Source: Streptomyces violaceorubidus (GTDB taxonomy: Bacteria; Actinomycetota; Actinomycetes; Streptomycetales; Streptomycetaceae). Taken from it: a stretch of DNA of 15,465 nt. The notes below the pieces were generated by a model. It ran no database searches and was not told where the DNA came from. It worked only from the letters and a program-made list of their open reading frames with translations. A program made the position numbers and the translations under genes. The stretch covers positions 1 through 15,465 of the forward strand of contig NZ_JODM01000056.1 in the NCBI RefSeq assembly GCF_000717995.1. Direction: 5' to 3'. Below are positions 13,102 to 15,465 of the stretch, one piece after another; positions within the stretch are counted from its first letter, which is position 1; each line of letters starts with the position of its first letter.

Positions 13102-14039
13102 GGCCCACTGTCCCCGCGGCCGCCGCCACGACCGCGGACCTCCTACGCGCCGACCCGGCGGCGGGCCCGGTGCCGCCGGGCCGGCGGCACCGGAGCGATC
13201 GGTGGGCGCGCCTGGTCGCCGACGAGGGCCTGTTCGATCCGCCGGGTCCTCGTGGCCGGAGGCGGATCGCCGTGGCCACGGTCGTGTCGGTGGCCGTCCT
13301 CGCCCTCCTTCTCGCCGCCGTGCTGCACCAGTTCGCGGTGCACGGGCAGCTCGCAGCGGACAAATGGAGTCTGTTCGTCCAAGCACCGGTACTCCGCTAC
13401 CTGCTCGGCGGCCTGTGGGCCACGGTCCAGGTCACCCTGGCAAGCGCCGCGTTGGCGTTGCCGTTCGGGGCGCTCCTGGCACTCGGCCGGCTGGCCCGTA
13501 CCCGTCTGCTGCGCGTGCCCTCCGCGGTGTATGTGGAGGTGCTGCGCGCCGTACCGCTGCTGCTGCTCATCTACGCGTTCCTGCTCGGGCTGCCCGAGAC
13601 CGGTGTGCGCATGCCGCTGTTCTGGCAGTTGGCGGCTCCCATCGGGCTCACCAACGCGGCGGTGTTCGCGGAGATCTTCCGCGCCGGGGTGCGGGCGCTC
13701 CCCCGCGGCCAGACCGAGGCGGCGTACGCGCTGGGGCTCGGCTACTGGCCCGCCATGCGGCTGGTGGTGCTCCCCCAGGCCGTGCGCCAGACCTCGCCCG
13801 CTCTGGTCGGCCAGCTTGTCCGTCTGTTGAAGGACAGCACGCTCGGGTATGTCGTCAGCTTCCTGGAGCTGCTCAACTCGGCGAAGGTGCTGGGGGAGTA
13901 CAACCACACCCTCGTCCAGGGCTTCCTCGTGGTCGCGTTGATGTACGTCCTGGTCAACTCCACGCTGGCGGCCATCGCGTGGGGGCTGGAGCGGCGTACG
14001 GGCCGTCCGCGCGGGGCCCGTGCTATCCGGTCCTGCTGA
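13098..14039 (+). CDS. Amino acid ABC transporter permease 2 (GluD type)
   Basis: The 313-residue product is the second membrane subunit, forming a heterodimer with the first. It begins at GTG 13098, which overlaps the previous stop as GTGA. The first ~50 residues are hydrophilic, Pro- and Arg-rich and cytoplasmic, as in corynebacterial GluD. The first membrane helix is about 53-72 (VATVVSVAVLALLLAAVL), and four or more further helices follow. The EAA loop is PRGQTEAAYALGLGYWPAM and LVVLPQAV, with Glu207. A frame open further upstream (from 12165) is only the shadow of the neighbouring genes. The amidotransferase starts 65 bases downstream, probably on the same message. Confidence 0.9.
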   Translation: MRPTVPAAAATTADLLRADPAAGPVPPGRRHRSDRWARLVADEGLFDPPGPRGRRRIAVATVVSVAVLALLLAAVLHQFAVHGQLAADKWSLFVQAPVLRYLLGGLWATVQVTLASAALALPFGALLALGRLARTRLLRVPSAVYVEVLRAVPLLLLIYAFLLGLPETGVRMPLFWQLAAPIGLTNAAVFAEIFRAGVRALPRGQTEAAYALGLGYWPAMRLVVLPQAVRQTSPALVGQLVRLLKDSTLGYVVSFLELLNSAKVLGEYNHTLVQGFLVVALMYVLVNSTLAAIAWGLERRTGRPRGARAIRSC

Positions 14040-14104
14040 TCCGTCCCGGGACGCACCGAGCCAGCCTGCGTCCCCGGAAACCTCACAGAACGTGGAGTAC
14101 CACC

Positions 14105-14890
14105 ATGTGCCGACTGCTCGGCGTCGTCTCCCGCACGGCCGCTCCCCTGAGCAGCCTGCTGGCGGAGGACATCCCCCCCTTTCTCGCGCTGGCCTGCGAA
14201 CACGGGGACGGCTGGGGTATCGCCTCGCTCACGACGGAGGGTTCCGTGACCTCCGCAAAGGAGCCTGCCGCCGCCGACCGGAGCGAGCGCTTCCTGCCTA
14301 CCCTGTGCGGGACGAGGACCGACGCTGGGCTGCTCCATCTGCGGATGGCGAGTCCTGGGCTGCCGGTACGGGCGGAGAACACCCACCCCTTCGGGGACAC
14401 GGTGGTGGGCTTCGCACACAATGGCGACTTCACTCCGGCCACCTGTCTGGACGACGTGATCGGCGAGGAAGGCCTCGCCCGCGCCGAGGGCCAGACCGAC
14501 AGCGAACGCTTCTACCTCGCCACGCGGCGCCGGATCGACACGGGCATGACGCCGCCCCGGGCCCTGCTGGCCACCGCCGCCGACATACGGGCGCGGGCGA
14601 CCGGCTCCGCCAGCCTCAACTGTCTGCTCCTGACACCGCGGGGGCTGTATGCCTACACCGCGCACGATCCGCGCTCCGACGTGATCCGGCGGCGCGGCGC
14701 GGACTTCTTCGCGCTGAAGTACCGGCGGAGCGCGGACCGTGTCGTCATCGCCTCCACCGGCTGGCCCCAGGAGTCCCCGCGCTGGTCCACCGTGCCCGAG
14801 GGACAGGTCCTGGAGATACGCCGCCACGACCTGTCCACCGTGCTGCACGCGGACCGGACGCTCCAGCCGGGCGGCCGGACGGCGTCCTGA
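14105..14890 (+). CDS. Class II glutamine amidotransferase (EgtC/YafJ/DUG3-like)
   Basis: The 261-residue product is a stand-alone Ntn-type glutaminase domain. ATG-TGC places the nucleophile Cys at residue 2 (MCRLLG), exposed after Met removal. Other family marks are HGDGWG (33-38), HLRMAS with Arg80 for the glutamine carboxylate, NTHPF (92-96), AHNGDF with Asn106-Gly107 forming the oxyanion hole, and TDSERFY. Start choice is fixed by the Cys and by GGAG seven bases upstream. Relatives cleave gamma-glutamyl amide bonds: EgtC in ergothioneine synthesis, DUG3 in glutathione breakdown. No egt genes are here, so an EgtC role is not supported. Position behind a transporter suggests it acts on the imported compound. 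The synthase partner that many class II domains feed is absent. Confidence 0.9.
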   Translation: MCRLLGVVSRTAAPLSSLLAEDIPPFLALACEHGDGWGIASLTTEGSVTSAKEPAAADRSERFLPTLCGTRTDAGLLHLRMASPGLPVRAENTHPFGDTVVGFAHNGDFTPATCLDDVIGEEGLARAEGQTDSERFYLATRRRIDTGMTPPRALLATAADIRARATGSASLNCLLLTPRGLYAYTAHDPRSDVIRRRGADFFALKYRRSADRVVIASTGWPQESPRWSTVPEGQVLEIRRHDLSTVLHADRTLQPGGRTAS

Positions 14891-15230
14891 CCCGCCTCGG
14901 CCGGGCGAACCGCCCGCCACCGGAAGGATGTCTGGCCGGTGCCGGCCCGTGCGCCATGGGCGTCGACTACGGCCGTGCCGTCAAGGACGTCGAGCCCGAC
15001 ACCCGCCAGTTGACCGACAGCGGAGGTCAACGCGCTGGCGAATCCGGTGGTTGTGGAGTCTCAGGTGTCGACGGCGGCTGCTCCGGCAAGACGCCAGCCG
15101 CGCCGCGGTCCCGGATACGCGCTCCGCGGAGCGCCGCGCCCCGGCCCGGTAGGTACCAGCCGACCCCGGCGAGCGCAGTGTCCTGGCGGGGGCGGGGGCG
15201 GGGGCGGGGGCGGGGGCGGGGGCGGACCGG
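14891..15230. other. Intergenic region, apparently decayed, with a weak hairpin
   Basis: No gene is recognised in these 340 bases. CACCGG (14918-14923) and CCGGTG (14936-14941) could form a small hairpin 27 bases after the operon, but no T run follows, so a terminator call is weak. A short reading MGVDYGRAVKDVEPDTRQLT from ATG 14955 looks protein-like, then loses its character, as after a frameshift; I do not recognise it. The GC hexamer tract listed separately lies at the right end. Confidence 0.45.
15187..15222 (+). repeat. (CGGGGG)6 hexanucleotide tract, G-quadruplex candidate
   Basis: Six exact copies of CGGGGG follow each other, with a G pair before and CGG after. Six runs of five G separated by single C satisfy the usual quadruplex rule on the plus strand. 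In one minus-strand frame it would read as polyproline, but that frame crosses unrelated sequence and is not a gene. It lies eight bases from the stop of the broken minus-strand gene at 15231. Confidence 0.9.
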
Positions 15231-15319
15231 TCAGTCGGAGTAGTTGAAGTCGCCGACGGTCCAAGCGATGACGTCCCCGATCGCGAGGCGATACATGCCG
15301 CCCGTCTCCCGGATGGTCA
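15231..15319 (-). pseudogene. 3' remnant of a minus-strand gene, cut by an insertion
   Basis: Read on the minus strand, this piece encodes about 29 residues ending in AIGDVIAWTVGDFNYSD and a TGA at 15233-15231. The text is protein-like and has plausible codon use, but I do not recognise the family. Going upstream in the gene, the frame meets a TGA at 15332-15330, right after the sequence changes to CAGGGGCC. The rest of the gene is probably on the far side of the insertion, beyond the window. Confidence 0.35.
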
Positions 15320-15391
15320 CAGGGGCCTTTCACCAAGGCCGGGTAGTTAGCGTTTTTGCAGGTCAGGCAAGGGAGTTGAGAAAGTCCTGAC

Positions 15392-15465
15392 ATGGAGCAA
15401 CGGAGCTCGTTGGTACAGGCAGTCGTCCAAGACAGCTTGTTCCCGAAGGAGCTCCGTTGCCCGAG
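15392..15465 (+). CDS. Start of an ORF running off the window, possibly a transposase
   Basis: ATG 15392 opens a frame of 24 codons to the window edge, reading MEQRSSLVQAVV, then QDSLFPKELRCP. A weak purine run (GAGAAAG) sits about 7-8 bases before the ATG. N-terminal stretches of this kind precede the conserved core in some actinobacterial ISAs1 transposases, but the conserved part would lie beyond the window. Confidence 0.3.
   Translation, partial: MEQRSSLVQAVVQDSLFPKELRCP
15397..15460. repeat. 12-bp perfect inverted repeat, 40-base loop
   Basis: GCAACGGAGCTC (15397-15408) is the exact reverse complement of GAGCTCCGTTGC (15449-15460). It lies inside the first codons of the frame starting at 15392. 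It could fold the start of that message or be a binding site inside the element's end. A match of this length at this distance is unlikely by chance. Confidence 0.7.

Larger units (their letters stand above)
15320..15465 (+). mobile_element. Probable left end of an insertion sequence (partial, ISAs1-like?)
   Basis: From CAGGGG at 15320 the base composition changes and the minus-strand frame of the neighbouring remnant ends, as expected at an insertion border. GGCCTT/AAGGCC (15324-15329, 15335-15340) makes a small terminal stem. About 70 bases in, an ATG frame begins and runs off the window. CAGGG-type ends and a short leader before the transposase are, from memory, usual in the ISAs1 family, but the frame visible here is too short to prove it. 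The right end is outside the window. Confidence 0.35.

Noticed and set aside
14105..14890. Calling the amidotransferase egtC
   Set aside because: The catalytic motifs fit, but no other ergothioneine gene is nearby and the genomic context is a transporter, so the symbol is not justified.
14020..15243. 407-codon plus-strand frame over the amidotransferase
   Set aside because: It is out of frame with the clearly recognised class II amidotransferase and has no family features.
15061..15393. Minus-strand frame with a run of 14 prolines
   Set aside because: The prolines come only from the CGGGGG tract. The frame spans the likely insertion border and differs from the frame of the protein-like gene remnant.
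1..15465. CRISPR arrays, tRNA and rRNA genes
   Set aside because: No regularly spaced direct repeats with unique spacers, no cloverleaf-like sequence with the GTTCGA arm, and no rRNA motifs were seen on either strand.

Overview
The window looks like chromosome from a high-GC actinomycete, most likely Streptomyces or a close relative. The coding parts have strongly G/C-biased third codon positions, GTG starts and a GTGA start/stop overlap. The families seen (LysR regulator, GluBCD-type ABC transporter, EgtC/YafJ-like amidotransferase, IS3-type debris) and a TTA codon at the start of the regulator fit that origin.

Layout, left to right. (1) 1-963: a visibly less GC-rich stretch with no gene I recognise. 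It contains a nested inverted repeat (149-210), a 12-bp palindrome (325-336) and one unrecognised 57-codon frame (502-675). (2) 964-9213: one giant gene of 2749 codons. Its product has an N-terminal region with a His/Cys pair resembling clan CD (caspase-like) proteases, a long Pro/Ser/Thr linker, a zinc metalloprotease domain of the anthrax lethal factor type (HELAH plus Tyr-x6-Glu), a second acidic Pro-rich linker, and a C-terminal ~1650 residues that I read as six degenerate, beta-rich units of about 290 residues. No signal peptide or membrane anchor is visible. (3) 9214-10440: decayed DNA, with an unassigned stretch, a frameshifted piece of an IS3-family transposase, then a second, diverged copy of the last part of the giant gene followed by a different tail. 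(4) 10358-11278 (minus): a LysR-family regulator, divergent from (5) 11473-14890: an operon of a polar amino acid-type binding lipoprotein, two permeases and a class II glutamine amidotransferase, with no ATPase gene. (6) 14891-15465: non-coding or decayed DNA with a (CGGGGG)6 tract, the 3' tail of a broken minus-strand gene, and what looks like the left end of an insertion sequence that cuts it.

Functionally there are two stories. The giant gene is an accessory, probably effector- or toxin-like multidomain protein, flanked by transposon debris and a displaced alternative copy of its own 3' end. The regulator and transporter operon look like a small import-and-hydrolysis module for an amino acid, amide or gamma-glutamyl compound. 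It is likely controlled by the LysR protein, and through the TTA codon possibly by bldA. The ATPase would have to be borrowed from elsewhere in the genome. All functional statements rest on reading motifs by eye; no database search was done.
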